Source: Pseudomonas asgharzadehiana
GTDB lineage: Bacteria > Pseudomonadota > Gammaproteobacteria > Pseudomonadales > Pseudomonadaceae
NCBI RefSeq assembly: GCF_019139815.1
Contig: NZ_CP077079.1
Location: 5,525,001-5,589,000 of the forward strand
Length of the DNA stretch: 64,000 bases
Reading direction: 5' to 3'
Positions 7,509 through 15,861 of this stretch are shown here, one piece after another (the first letter of the stretch is position 1; every line of letters begins with the position of its first letter). A program made the position numbers and the translations under genes. The notes under the pieces were generated by a model that ran no database searches, was not told the DNA's origin, and saw nothing but the letters and a program-made list of their open reading frames with translations.

Positions 7509-8279
7509 ATGAAATACCCATCCAAGATTGCAACAGGCGATGCTGGAGAATATTTTTTTGCCTACAAGATTTCGTATGTTCTCGGTTGGCCTTGTCGGCT
7601 CTTCGATATCGACATTGGCATTGATGCACAAGTCGAAATACTGGACGAGAATCGAAATAGCACCGGGCGATTTGTCGCCTTCCAAGTGAAAACTTCTGCA
7701 GATGAGGAGCCTCAGCCTTACTGGTACGTTTCGAAAAATCAGCTCGACTACTGGCGCGACATGGACATACCGGTATTTGTTGCATTGGTCTCGCTAAAAA
7801 AGCAGACTATTCACTTGCATCAAATAAAGAAAAAATCCCGCTACCACATAACTGAGAAAGACTCAGTCCGGATTGATTTTGATTTAGTTAATGAGCACTT
7901 CACCGAATCAAGCGGCAAGCGAATTAAGGCGGCAGCCGAAGAAAGCACCATGTCGGCAATAGAGGAACATTTGTCTAAAGTCCAGATTAAGATCGACGAA
8001 GTCAAATCAGCAATCGAAGAGATGGACGATTACTCAGACCCACCCAGCTTAATTGATATTATGAACAGTAGGTGGGGGGCCTACAATGACTTATTACAAG
8101 CCAAAACTCTTTCCGCCAGTTATAAGGTCGGGGCACCCGAATGCAAGAAAATGGAAGAAATCTTAGAGGCAGCCCTGAATGAGCTGAGAACTTTCATGGA
8201 AGACTGGAATATGCATATCGATTGGGATGACCGAAAGTACGGGGACGGCGAGATTCAAAAATTCATTGATGAGGCTTAA
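7509..8279 (+). CDS. DUF4365 nuclease-like protein
   Basis: ATG 7509 (MKYPSKIATGDAGEYF) gives 256 residues. The first 100 match DUF4365: GDAGEYFFAY with Glu14, a loop leading to DIGIDAQVE (Asp39), and VAFQVKTS (Gln59-x-Lys61). Glu, Asp and Q-x-K in this order are the PD-(D/E)xK nuclease signature, and DUF4365 domains are common in defence genes. The C-terminal 130 residues are charged and helical (KVQIKIDEVKSAIEEMDD), possibly a coiled coil, and unassigned. It follows the XRE gene with a 28-base gap. Likely a nuclease of a small regulated defence module; not shown to be active. Confidence 0.75.
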   Translation: MKYPSKIATGDAGEYFFAYKISYVLGWPCRLFDIDIGIDAQVEILDENRNSTGRFVAFQVKTSADEEPQPYWYVSKNQLDYWRDMDIPVFVALVSLKKQTIHLHQIKKKSRYHITEKDSVRIDFDLVNEHFTESSGKRIKAAAEESTMSAIEEHLSKVQIKIDEVKSAIEEMDDYSDPPSLIDIMNSRWGAYNDLLQAKTLSASYKVGAPECKKMEEILEAALNELRTFMEDWNMHIDWDDRKYGDGEIQKFIDEA

Positions 8280-8370
8280 TACCTCACCAACACATTTATC
8301 ACCCTGTTAGCGTCTTGTTTGACACATGCGAAACAAGAGAAGCATGCGGGTTTTGGTTCGCGGATCACGG

Positions 8371-8404
8371 TTCAATGACTGCCGAAGGCAGCCTCACAAT
8401 GCCG
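8371..8404 (+). repeat. Possible 3' fragment of the island repeat (copy D)
   Basis: The stretch CGGTTCAATGACTGCCGAAGGCAG has the same order as the end of copy B (CGGTTCAC then a x-GCCGAAGGC-x hairpin). Here the stem is CTGCC-GAA-GGCAG. The 5' core is missing. It lies downstream of the DUF4365 gene and near the 3' end of the island hrpB, again at a gene border. Confidence 0.4.
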
Positions 8405-8426
8405 CCAGCAACATTCTCATCCCTCA

Positions 8427-10949
8427 TCAGGATTTTCTGGGCTTGGCTCGCGCGGTTGGCTCAGCCACCAATGGGTCTTCGGGCCAATAATGCTTTGGAT
8501 ATCGGCCCTTAAGATCCTTCTTTACTTCCACGTAGGTGCTGCGCCAGAAATTTGCGAGATCTTGGGTGACTTGCACCGGCCTGCGGGCCGGCGACAGGAG
8601 ATGCAAAACCAGCGATTGCTTACCAAGGGCAATGCGTGGGGTTTCTGCTAGGCCAAAAAGCTCCTGCAGGCGCACTGCGAGGACTGGTGGATGCTGCGAG
8701 TAGTCGATACGAATATTGGAGCCGGAAGGCACCTGGATGGTCTGAGGTGCCTGAGTCTCCAGTTCCTGTGGAAGCGGCCAAGGCAGAAGACTTCTGACAA
8801 TCGAAGCCAGATCCAGATGACTGAAGTGGCTGAGCCTCGCGACTTTGCCCAAGTACGGTGTGAGCCACTCTTCCAACGTGGCCAGAAGATTGGCATCGCT
8901 GAGGTCAGGCCACTTGCTTTCTGCTTGGCCATTGTGGATATCCAGCTGACGCAGCAGATCGACCCGCGCCTGCCATTGGCGCAGCTCAGGGTTCCAAGGC
9001 AGGAGCTCGAGGCCCTTACGCCTCACCAGGTTGACCAAGGCCAACGAACGGGTTTGCTCATCAAGATTCGGCAGGGGTGTCGTCGACAGGATGAGATGCC
9101 CAACCTTCAACTGCCGCTCAGCCTTAAGCACCCCTTCCCTTTCATCCCAATCGACCTCATCGACAGATCTCACGAGGTCATCTAGCTCGTCATCGAAAAG
9201 GGCCGGATCGAGGTCACTCGCCAGGTAGATCCGCTCCTCACGCTGGCCTTGCCGGCTACCCAGATCGGCTACCACCAGCCACTCGTGCTTGGTGAGAGCA
9301 TCAGGCTCTGAGAACACGGCAGCCCGACCGTTGGAGAGACGGTACTCGGATGCACTTGCACGCCTCTGGAGACCGATTCGGTCAGGGTAGGCGAATGCCA
9401 GTAGACACCCTACCCATCTTGGGTGATCGGGTTCGCTGACAGGGTGAACGACACTCCCTCGTAGCAGGGATCGATACTGCCGAGCAGACTGCTTCACGCG
9501 CTGAAAGGAGCCACCGTCTCGACGTGAATGTTGCTCGCCGGATAATGCACTCAATCTGGCGTGAAGATCGGCACCTGCACCGCGCAAAATATCCTTCTCA
9601 CCCAGCAGCGCCGCGATGTTGCAAGCAAGGTCATCCAGCCCCATCGCGTTGCCTTTAATGAGCATGTGAGCGATCCGTGGATGCGCTGGGAGCTCGCTCA
9701 TGGCTGATCCGTGTGGTGTGAGCTGTCCACCATCGTCGAGTGCGCCCAGGCGCTTCAGCAGGTCTCTACCTTGGCCGAAGGGAGCTGATGGAGGTTGGTC
9801 GAGCCAGGCCATCTCCTCTGGCTTCATTCCCCACCGCGCCAACTGGAGTGCCAAGGCTGCAAGATCAGCCAGCAAAATTTCAGGGGTACTGTAGCCAGCC
9901 ATTTGCTCGTGCTGCGACTCAGACCAAAGGCGATAGCAGATACCTGGTTCCAATCGCCCTGCCCGCCCTGCACGCTGAGTAGCACTGGCCTTCGAAATAC
10001 GCTGTGTGTCGAGCCGGGTCATTCCACTGCGAGGATCGAACTTCGGCACTCGCTCGAGACCACTATCCACCACCACTCTGACACCTTCGATGGTCAAGCT
10101 AGTCTCCGCGATGTTCGTGGCCAGTACGATCTTCCGGGAGCCTTTGGGTGCCGGGTCTATCGCAGCACGCTGAGCATTTAAGTCGAGGTCGCCGTACAGA
10201 GGACATACGATTACCTCTGGACGACCACTCAACTGCTCCTTGAGCGCCTCAGCCACCCGCCGAATCTCTGCCTGCCCAGGAAGGAAAACCAAAACGCTTC
10301 CCGACTGTTCGTTGATGGCAGCCAAACAGGTGTCAGTGACTCGCGCATCCATACGCTCGCCCGGCTGATATGGACTGCCCCAAACCGGTACGACCGGATA
10401 CATCCGGCCCTCACTGGTGACCACAGGCGCATCATTCAGCACCTTTGAAAGACGAGCACCTTCCAGCGTTGCGGACATCAGAAGCAACTTCAGTGGCGGC
10501 TCATCACGCAGAAGCTCCCGAGCACTCACGCACAAGGCCAGCGCAAGGTCGGAGTCGAGGTTTCTAAGGTGGTACTCATCGAAGATAACCACGCCCACTC
10601 CATCAAGCGCGGGGTCATCTTGAAGTCGGCGAGCCAAGATGCCTTCGGTCACCACTTCAATCTGGGTGCGAGGGCCTACCTTGCTTTCAAGGCGAATGCG
10701 GTATCCGACAGTCTCACCAACCTTCTCACCAAGCTCACTCGCCAAACGTTCAGCGGCGGCCCGAGCAGCCAATCGACGAGGCTCGAGCATCAGGATCTTC
10801 TGATCACCAAGCCAAGGTTCACTCAGTAGTGCTAGGGGCACTCGAGTGGTCTTGCCCGCACCAGGAGGAGCTTCAAGGATTACTTCGTGGCGGTTGGCCA
10901 GGGCCTCTCGTAGGTCTGGCAATACGAGGTCAATAGGTAGTGAAATCAT
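8427..10949 (-). CDS. hrpB: ATP-dependent helicase HrpB (island-borne complete copy)
   Basis: ATG 10949 has GGGAG five bases upstream and gives 840 residues, a full-length HrpB. DEAH/RHA-type motifs are all present: APPGAGKTTR (Walker A), FDEYH (DEAH-box variant), MSATLEG (motif III), TNIAETSLTIEGV (motif V), QRAGRAGRLEPG (motif VI), and the long HrpB C-terminal domain. HrpB is a DEAH-box RNA helicase-like protein. The first 127 residues match the native fragment at 11078-11458 in 110 positions (87%), but the codons are AT-richer, so this copy came with the island rather than by recent local duplication. It restores an intact gene where the native one was cut. Confidence 0.9.
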   Translation of the reverse strand: MISLPIDLVLPDLREALANRHEVILEAPPGAGKTTRVPLALLSEPWLGDQKILMLEPRRLAARAAAERLASELGEKVGETVGYRIRLESKVGPRTQIEVVTEGILARRLQDDPALDGVGVVIFDEYHLRNLDSDLALALCVSARELLRDEPPLKLLLMSATLEGARLSKVLNDAPVVTSEGRMYPVVPVWGSPYQPGERMDARVTDTCLAAINEQSGSVLVFLPGQAEIRRVAEALKEQLSGRPEVIVCPLYGDLDLNAQRAAIDPAPKGSRKIVLATNIAETSLTIEGVRVVVDSGLERVPKFDPRSGMTRLDTQRISKASATQRAGRAGRLEPGICYRLWSESQHEQMAGYSTPEILLADLAALALQLARWGMKPEEMAWLDQPPSAPFGQGRDLLKRLGALDDGGQLTPHGSAMSELPAHPRIAHMLIKGNAMGLDDLACNIAALLGEKDILRGAGADLHARLSALSGEQHSRRDGGSFQRVKQSARQYRSLLRGSVVHPVSEPDHPRWVGCLLAFAYPDRIGLQRRASASEYRLSNGRAAVFSEPDALTKHEWLVVADLGSRQGQREERIYLASDLDPALFDDELDDLVRSVDEVDWDEREGVLKAERQLKVGHLILSTTPLPNLDEQTRSLALVNLVRRKGLELLPWNPELRQWQARVDLLRQLDIHNGQAESKWPDLSDANLLATLEEWLTPYLGKVARLSHFSHLDLASIVRSLLPWPLPQELETQAPQTIQVPSGSNIRIDYSQHPPVLAVRLQELFGLAETPRIALGKQSLVLHLLSPARRPVQVTQDLANFWRSTYVEVKKDLKGRYPKHYWPEDPLVAEPTARAKPRKS

Positions 10950-11002
10950 CGAGGCTCCCAAATCAGGGAGGCAGTATACGACGGGCTCTGTGGAGAGGTG
11001 AT

Positions 11003-11458
11003 TCAGCTCAAAGGCTGCGGACGGAAGGATAGGAGTTTTTGACAAGAAAGGGATGATTTCCGTGCAATCGGCAAAACGTGGAATTCGTCGAAGATCAAAA
11101 GCCCCACGCCGTCCAGCGCCGGGTCGTCCTGCAGGCGGCGGGTGAGGATGCCTTCGGTGACCACCTCGATCCGCGTATTGGGGCCGACTTTGCTATCCAG
11201 GCGGATGCGATAACCCACTGTCTCACCGACTTTTTCCCCCAGTTCGCTGGCCAGGCGTTCAGCGGCGGCGCGGGCAGCCAGGCGGCGCGGTTCGAGCATC
11301 AGGATGGTTTGCCCGGCCAGCCAGGGCTCATTTAACAATGCCAAGGGCACGCGGGTGGTTTTACCGGCGCCGGGCGGTGCTTCCAGCACGGCTTCATGGC
11401 GGTTCGCCAAGGCGTCACGCAGGGCGGGTAAAACATCATCAATGGGCAACGAATTCAT
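11003..11458 (-). pseudogene. hrpB: Native hrpB, 5' fragment cut by the island
   Basis: ATG 11458 starts MNSLPIDDVLPALRDAL. Codons 1-127 (11458-11078) are a normal GC-rich Pseudomonas hrpB through Walker A and the DEFH motif. After the His of DEFH, homology ends abruptly and the frame reads 24 unrelated residues (VLPIARKSSLSCQ...) to a stop at 11003. The remaining 700 or so residues are absent from the window; they should lie beyond the other island end, to the left. The fragment lacks motifs III-VI and cannot be a working helicase. Its promoter probably reads on into the complete copy that starts 54 bases after the stop. Confidence 0.9.
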
Positions 11459-11568
11459 ACTGGCTCCAAAGCAGAGCCGCGAGTATAACGGCGAACTGCC
11501 GCATGCCGACGCTGGTCTCAAGGTCAGTGTTATATAGTCGCGTACCAACCGAGTTCAGGAGAGTTTCC

Positions 11569-11988
11569 ATGCGTATCGCTTCCCGTGTTATCGGCGGTGT
11601 TTTAGCCGTCACCCTGTTGAGCCAACTCACCGCCTGCGGTTCGATTTTCTACCCGGACCGCCGTGGCCAGATCGAAGGCAAAATCGACCCGACCATCGCC
11701 GTGCTCGATGCCGTAGGCCTGCTGTTTTATGTGATCCCAGGCCTGATTGCGTTTGGCGTCGACTTCGCCACCGGCGCGATTTATTTCGAGCCGGGCAAGA
11801 CCGCCCAAGTCGCGCCGGAAAAACTCCACGAAGCCATCGGCGCCGACGGCCAGGTCGACAACGCCAAGCTGCAATCGATCATCCAGAAAGAAACCGGCCA
11901 CAGCTTGCCGCTGGACGACCCGCGCCTGATCCAGTTCAAGGGCAGCGTGCAGCAACTCGCCACCCTGGGCCTGCAACCTGCCGCGTAA
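11569..11988 (+). CDS. Conserved lipoprotein
   Basis: ATG 11569 has GGAGAG upstream. The 139-residue product starts with a lipoprotein signal (MRIASRVIGGVLAVTLLSQL then TACG, lipobox with Cys at about 24), then SIFYPDRRGQIEGKIDPTIA and a hydrophobic segment AVGLLFYVIPGLIAFGVDF. It is therefore an exported, lipid-anchored protein with one further possible membrane helix. Homologues in Pseudomonas are sometimes labelled polyribonucleotide nucleotidyltransferase, which nothing in the sequence supports. Function unknown. It is the first core gene to the right of the hrpB fragment, transcribed divergently from it, and is followed 9 bases later by the cation efflux gene. Confidence 0.8.
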   Translation: MRIASRVIGGVLAVTLLSQLTACGSIFYPDRRGQIEGKIDPTIAVLDAVGLLFYVIPGLIAFGVDFATGAIYFEPGKTAQVAPEKLHEAIGADGQVDNAKLQSIIQKETGHSLPLDDPRLIQFKGSVQQLATLGLQPAA

Positions 11989-11997
11989 GGACTGCTT

Positions 11998-12891
11998 ATG
12001 ACCAGCAGTCCCGAACACGCCAGGCTCCTGCGCCTGGCCACCCGCGCCTCTGTCGGTGTGGCCTGTGTGCTGATCATTACCAAGGCGATCGCCTGGTGGT
12101 TCAGCGGCTCGGTGAGCATGCTCGCCGGGCTGACCGACTCGCTGCTCGATGGCGTGACCTCGTTGCTGAACCTGCTGGCGGTGCATTACGCGCTACGCCC
12201 GGCGGACGATGACCACCGCTATGGCCACGGCAAGGCGGAGTCACTGGCGGGCATGGCCCAGGCGTTGTTTATTGGTGGCAGTGCGGTGTTGATCGCGCTG
12301 CAAGCCTACGAGCGGTTGCACAACCCGCAACCGGTCGGTGCGCCGTGGTTGAGCATAGGGGTGATCGTATTTTCGCTGGTGCTGACCGTTGCGCTGCTGA
12401 TGCTGCAACACCGGGTAATCCGCGAAACCGGCTCCAACGCCGTGCGCGCGGACTCGCTGCACTATCGCTCGGACCTGCTGCTCAACGGCAGCATCCTGGT
12501 GGCGCTGGTACTGGCCGCCATCGGTTTGCATCAGGTGGACGCCTGGTTCGGCCTGGGCATCGCGGCTTATATTTTGTGGAGCGCGATCCACATCGCCAAG
12601 GAAAGCTTCGCGGTGCTGATGGATGAGGAACTGCCGCCGGACGTAAGCCAGCACATGCTCGAACTGGCCCGTGGCGTGCCGGGGGTATTGGGTGCCCATG
12701 ACTTGCGCACGCGCGTGTCGGGCAACCATTGGTTTGTGCAACTGCACCTGGAGTTGCCGGGCGAGTTGACGCTGTCTGTGGCCCATGGCATCAGCGACCA
12801 GGCCGCCGATGCCATTCACAACGCCTACCCGCGCGCCGAAGTGCTGGTACACGCCGACCCACGGGAAGTGGTCACCGGCAACAAGGCTTAA
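11998..12891 (+). CDS. fieF: Cation diffusion facilitator transporter (FieF/YiiP type)
   Basis: This 297-residue inner-membrane protein has six hydrophobic segments and the CDF metal-site motifs: LTDSLLDGVTSLLN in TM2 (Asp pair), HRYGHGKAESLAG in the following loop, and the second metal site HYRSDLLLNGSI in TM5. The C-terminal cytoplasmic domain (about 205-297) carries His residues such as GAHDLRTRVSGNHWFVQLHL. CDF proteins export Zn2+, Fe2+ or similar divalent ions in exchange for protons. It starts 9 bases after the lipoprotein gene, so the two may be cotranscribed. Confidence 0.9.
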   Translation: MTSSPEHARLLRLATRASVGVACVLIITKAIAWWFSGSVSMLAGLTDSLLDGVTSLLNLLAVHYALRPADDDHRYGHGKAESLAGMAQALFIGGSAVLIALQAYERLHNPQPVGAPWLSIGVIVFSLVLTVALLMLQHRVIRETGSNAVRADSLHYRSDLLLNGSILVALVLAAIGLHQVDAWFGLGIAAYILWSAIHIAKESFAVLMDEELPPDVSQHMLELARGVPGVLGAHDLRTRVSGNHWFVQLHLELPGELTLSVAHGISDQAADAIHNAYPRAEVLVHADPREVVTGNKA

Positions 12892-13919
12892 TACTGCACC
12901 TGGTAACCGCGACTGCTCAGGCAGTTACCCTGGGCCTGGCGGTAGGTTTGCACCACCGCCGGGTCCGGGGCGTACGTGGCGGCCTGCGGGTCGAAACCGC
13001 TTTGCTGCACGGCCCAGCGATAACAGTCGTAACCGTCCTGCTGCACTTGGGCCGGTGACTGGCCGTTGGCGGGATAAGCCACCACGTCATAGCCGTTGCC
13101 TTGCGGCGCGGGCGGTGGCGACGGCACTTGCGCCGGCGGTTGCACCACCACGTATTGCTGGGAGCTTTCTTCGTAGGCGTAGTAGGCACCCGCGGCAAGA
13201 AACAACAACGAGCCCCCCACCCACACTTCACGCGCATAGTCCGGCAGGTAATGCACGCGGATGCCATAGGGCGGCGCCACTACGACGTAGCGCGGCCCCT
13301 GTGGACGGTACCAGTAGCCCCCGGAAAAAAAGTAGTCCTGCCCGCGATACGGCACGCGGAAATTGCGCTCGGGGAAACGATCCACCACATAGCCGGGCCG
13401 ATACTGCGGGCCCGGCCCCCAGCCATTGCCATGACCGTCGGGGCGACCGGGCCAGCGATGGTCATCGGGGCGGCCATTGTTGAAACCGCCGCCGTTATTG
13501 CCGGCGCGCTGGCCAGGGCCGCCAGCCTCCCAATGTCGGTTGTCGTCATTGCGCCGGGGGATGTCGCGGTAGTAACCCTGGCGCGGCTCCTGGGTCTGAC
13601 GCACGGTGTCGGGCCGGCTCTGGATCGGCAGGTTGTTCGACGGTTGCGGTTGCGGTGCCGGCCGGCTCGGCTCATTGCCTTGCGGGCGACCTTGCCACTG
13701 GCCGGCGCGTTCACCGTGAGGGTTCTGCGGGCGTGGCTGATTGTTCTCGGGGCGTGGCGGCGCGTTTTCCGGCCGTCGCCCGCCTTCGGGACCTCGCTCA
13801 TGCTGGCCCTGCGGCCCTTGGCCCTCGCGAGGTGCGTTATCGCGCTCATCGGCCATTACCTGCGCGCCGACGCTGACCACCAGCAAACCAACACCTGCCA
13901 TACGCCAGATGCGCTTCAT
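12888..13919 (-). CDS. DUF6515 family proline-rich exported protein
   Basis: ATG 13919 with GAGGA upstream gives about 343 residues. A signal peptide (MKRIWRMAGVGLLVVSVGAQ) precedes a long low-complexity region rich in Pro, Gly, Asn, Arg and Gln (about 30-180), then the DUF6515 core (VVDRFPERNFRVPYRGQDYF, FSGGYWYRPQGPRYVVVAPP). A hydrophobic helix (GGSLLFLAAGAYYAYEE) and a C-terminal region with two Cys (GYDCYRWAVQQSGFDP and GNCLSSRGYQV) follow. The protein is probably periplasmic or outer-membrane associated. The 3' ends of this gene and fieF overlap by 4 bases on opposite strands. Role unknown. Confidence 0.8.
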   Translation of the reverse strand: MKRIWRMAGVGLLVVSVGAQVMADERDNAPREGQGPQGQHERGPEGGRRPENAPPRPENNQPRPQNPHGERAGQWQGRPQGNEPSRPAPQPQPSNNLPIQSRPDTVRQTQEPRQGYYRDIPRRNDDNRHWEAGGPGQRAGNNGGGFNNGRPDDHRWPGRPDGHGNGWGPGPQYRPGYVVDRFPERNFRVPYRGQDYFFSGGYWYRPQGPRYVVVAPPYGIRVHYLPDYAREVWVGGSLLFLAAGAYYAYEESSQQYVVVQPPAQVPSPPPAPQGNGYDVVAYPANGQSPAQVQQDGYDCYRWAVQQSGFDPQAATYAPDPAVVQTYRQAQGNCLSSRGYQVQY

Positions 13920-14017
13920 GCTTTTCCTCACTGCGGGTTAGGGCTTACAGATGAGACTGGAAAAGCCTCGCCCGGTTCTGAGACAGGTTATCAGTCACGA
14001 GAAGTATTTTCTTAAAG

Positions 14018-14053
14018 GCAAAAAGAAAAGGGGCGACCCGTCGGCCACCCCTT
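14018..14053 (-). terminator. Strong intrinsic terminator on the minus strand with no gene upstream
   Basis: Read leftward as RNA, AAGGGGUGGCC pairs with GGUCGCCCCUU (11 pairs, two G-U) around a GACG loop. It is followed at once by UUUUCUUUUU. It ends a transcript that starts to its right on the minus strand, yet no minus-strand gene is visible between here and the Lrp gene. It lies about 100 bases upstream of the DUF6515 start codon. Confidence 0.75.
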
Positions 14054-14274
14054 GAGAACTTCGTCCATGCTCAACGCTTTTGACGTCGGCTCACCTCACG
14101 CCGTCTGGTGGACAGTGTGCAGCCTGGAGGCCGGCTCAACCCTGCTGGGGTGGCGGCCGCAGCGGGCCTGATTGGGCGCGCTGCGTGGACTGTTGTCCAG
14201 GCGGTGATTCTGTTGATAAAGATACCCGCCCGCGCCCGACAGAGGATTGCGAAGATTGCGTCAATAAACAGTGC

Positions 14275-14304
14275 TTGCGCAATTTTTAACCCTTCATGGA
14301 TAAT
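14275..14304 (+). promoter_or_regulatory. Candidate promoter for the Lrp-type regulator
   Basis: TTGCGC (14275-14280) and GATAAT (14299-14304) are separated by 18 bases, about 32 bases ahead of the start codon. The fit to sigma-70 is reasonable; there is no experimental support. Confidence 0.35.
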
Positions 14305-14336
14305 TCATCGCAATAGTTACGACAAAGGCTAACCCA

Positions 14337-14816
14337 ATGAGCAAGCTTGACCGATACGATCTGAGTATTTTGGCGGAATTGCAGCGCGACGCGAGGATCT
14401 CCAACCAGGAGTTGGCCGAACGCATCGGCCTGTCACCGTCGCCCTGCTCGCGCCGGGTCAAGCAACTGGAGGACGACGGCTACATCGCCCGCCAGGTCGC
14501 CCTGCTCGACCGCAAGATGCTCGGCCTGAGCCTCACGGCTTATGTGCTGATCGGCATGGACCGGCACACTCCCGAGCGTTTCGAGAACTTCGAAGCGGCC
14601 ATCCGCACCCTGCCCCAGGTGTTGGAGTGCAGCCTGGTGACCGGCATGGATGCGGACTATCAACTGAAGGTGGTGGTCCCGGACATGGATCACTACCAGA
14701 AACTGCTGCTGGGCCACCTCACGCGGATTGAGGGCGTGACCAGCGTGCGGTCGAGCTTTGTGCTCAACCAGGTGCTCAACAGTACCGAGCTTCCCCTGAC
14801 CCACCTGCGCACCTAA
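14337..14816 (+). CDS. Lrp/AsnC family transcriptional regulator
   Basis: This 159-residue protein has the standard layout. An N-terminal winged helix-turn-helix (LDRYDLSILAELQRDARISN, then QELAERIGLSPSPCSRRVKQ) is followed by the RAM ligand-binding/oligomerisation domain (about 65-150) with the typical LECSLVTGMDADYQLKVVV segment. Such proteins sense amino acids and control their transport or breakdown. No obvious target gene (such as a divergent exporter) is adjacent, so the regulon is unknown. A palindromic REP with terminator features follows the stop codon. Confidence 0.9.
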   Translation: MSKLDRYDLSILAELQRDARISNQELAERIGLSPSPCSRRVKQLEDDGYIARQVALLDRKMLGLSLTAYVLIGMDRHTPERFENFEAAIRTLPQVLECSLVTGMDADYQLKVVVPDMDHYQKLLLGHLTRIEGVTSVRSSFVLNQVLNSTELPLTHLRT

Positions 14817-14830
14817 GATCAGTGAAGGTC

Positions 14831-14863
14831 AAATGTGGGAGGGGCTTGCCCCCTCCCACATTT
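14831..14863 (+). repeat. REP palindrome downstream of the Lrp gene
   Basis: A 14-base perfect inverted repeat (AAATGTGGGAGGGG and its complement) around a CTTGC loop. It is the GTGGGAGGGGGC-type REP of the P. fluorescens group. The position just after a stop codon suggests that it also helps end or protect the transcript. Confidence 0.85.
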
Positions 14864-14941
14864 GGATTGCGCTTCGATCCAGATCAATGTTGCGCCTGTA
14901 GCGCTGCCCTATACTTGCCGCCTGCCCCAACGGAATAGCCC

Positions 14942-15160
14942 ATGGACAACATCGACCCCGCCCTCTTCGAAGAATGGATGATGACCGGCCTGGTCACGAT
15001 CCTGATCATTTTCATGGGTTTTATCGTCTGGGACCTGGCGAAGAAGTCCAAGGCCGGGCGCTTTGGTTCGTTCATCCTGTTTTTTGTGCTGGGGCTGGGC
15101 GTGGCCGCGTTTATCATCAAGAGCGTGGTGATCGGCCTGATCGAGTCCGGCGCCTTATAA
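14942..15160 (+). CDS. DUF2788 family small membrane protein
   Basis: The protein has 72 residues with two hydrophobic helices ([18 protein letters not shown] and [20 protein letters not shown]) separated by a basic loop KKSKAGR, which places the loop in the cytoplasm. Length and sequence match DUF2788, a short inner-membrane family of unknown function in Pseudomonas. Its stop overlaps the 3' end of the convergent rluE gene by 6 bases. Confidence 0.85.
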   Translation: MDNIDPALFEEWMMTGLVTILIIFMGFIVWDLAKKSKAGRFGSFILFFVLGLGVAAFIIKSVVIGLIESGAL

Positions 15161-15790
15161 GCGCGCCGGCACGGCTTTCCATTGGCCCTGATCGAGGCCT
15201 TCGATCGACCAATCGCCAATGCGCACGCGCACCAGGCGTAACGTCGGCAACCCTACCGCCGCCGTCATACGCCGCACCTGACGGTTGCGCCCCTCGCGAA
15301 TCACCAGCTCCAGCCAATGGGTCGGCACGCTTTTACGAAAGCGCACCGGCGGGTTGCGTGGCCATAACTGGGGCTCTTCCAATGGCCGCGCTTCGGCGGG
15401 CAAGGTCATGCCGTCATTGAGCTGCACGCCGTCGCGCAGGCGTTGCAATTGTTCTTCCGTCGGCTCGCCCTCGACTTGCACCCAGTAGGTTTTCGCCAAC
15501 TTGTGCTTGGGGTCGGCAATACGCGCCTGCAACTGGCCATCGTTGGTCAGCAACAACAGGCCTTCACTGTCACGGTCCAGACGGCCCGCCGGGTAGATGC
15601 CGGGAATATCGATGAAATCCTTGAGAGTCGCCCGCCCGCCTTCGTCGCTGAACTGGGTCAGCACATCGAAAGGCTTGTTGAACAGGATCAGCTTGGGCTC
15701 GGCCGGCGGCGCCTTGGCGACACGACGAGCAGCGGAGTGCGGAGGTTTCACGCCAGGGCGGCGCGAATCAGGGCGAGCAGGACGGGACAT
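15155..15790 (-). CDS. rluE: 23S rRNA pseudouridine(2457) synthase RluE
   Basis: ATG 15790 ([13 protein letters not shown]) is preferred; the frame extends to 15823. The 211-residue protein has a basic N-terminal tail and then the RsuA/RluB/E/F-type catalytic domain without an S4 domain, as in RluE. Motifs: [19 protein letters not shown], the catalytic Asp in [18 protein letters not shown], and VREGRNRQ-like [17 protein letters not shown]. It modifies U2457 (E. coli numbering) in 23S rRNA. Confidence 0.88.
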   Translation of the reverse strand: MSRPARPDSRRPGVKPPHSAARRVAKAPPAEPKLILFNKPFDVLTQFSDEGGRATLKDFIDIPGIYPAGRLDRDSEGLLLLTNDGQLQARIADPKHKLAKTYWVQVEGEPTEEQLQRLRDGVQLNDGMTLPAEARPLEEPQLWPRNPPVRFRKSVPTHWLELVIREGRNRQVRRMTAAVGLPTLRLVRVRIGDWSIEGLDQGQWKAVPARL

Positions 15791-15861
15791 GGCAAAGGAA
15801 CATCTAACGGTCAGGGCCGACAATGCTAGTGGCCTGACCGTTAAATAACCATCCCAACCGC

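Larger units (their letters stand above)
13920..14336. other. Intergenic region with an orphan leftward terminator
   Basis: About 417 bases separate the divergent DUF6515 and Lrp-type genes. The space holds a strong leftward intrinsic terminator (14018-14053) and, near the right end, a plausible rightward promoter for the Lrp gene (14275-14304). Weak short frames inside, one Cys-rich and one hydrophobic, have no ribosome-binding site and are not accepted as genes. Confidence 0.5.

Noticed and set aside
14080..14289. Cys-rich 69-residue frame upstream of the Lrp gene
   Set aside because: Starts at TTG without a ribosome-binding site; the Cys residues come from GC-rich DNA.
14108..14332. Hydrophobic 74-residue frame upstream of the Lrp gene
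   Set aside because: Starts at GTG without a ribosome-binding site and runs through the likely Lrp promoter.
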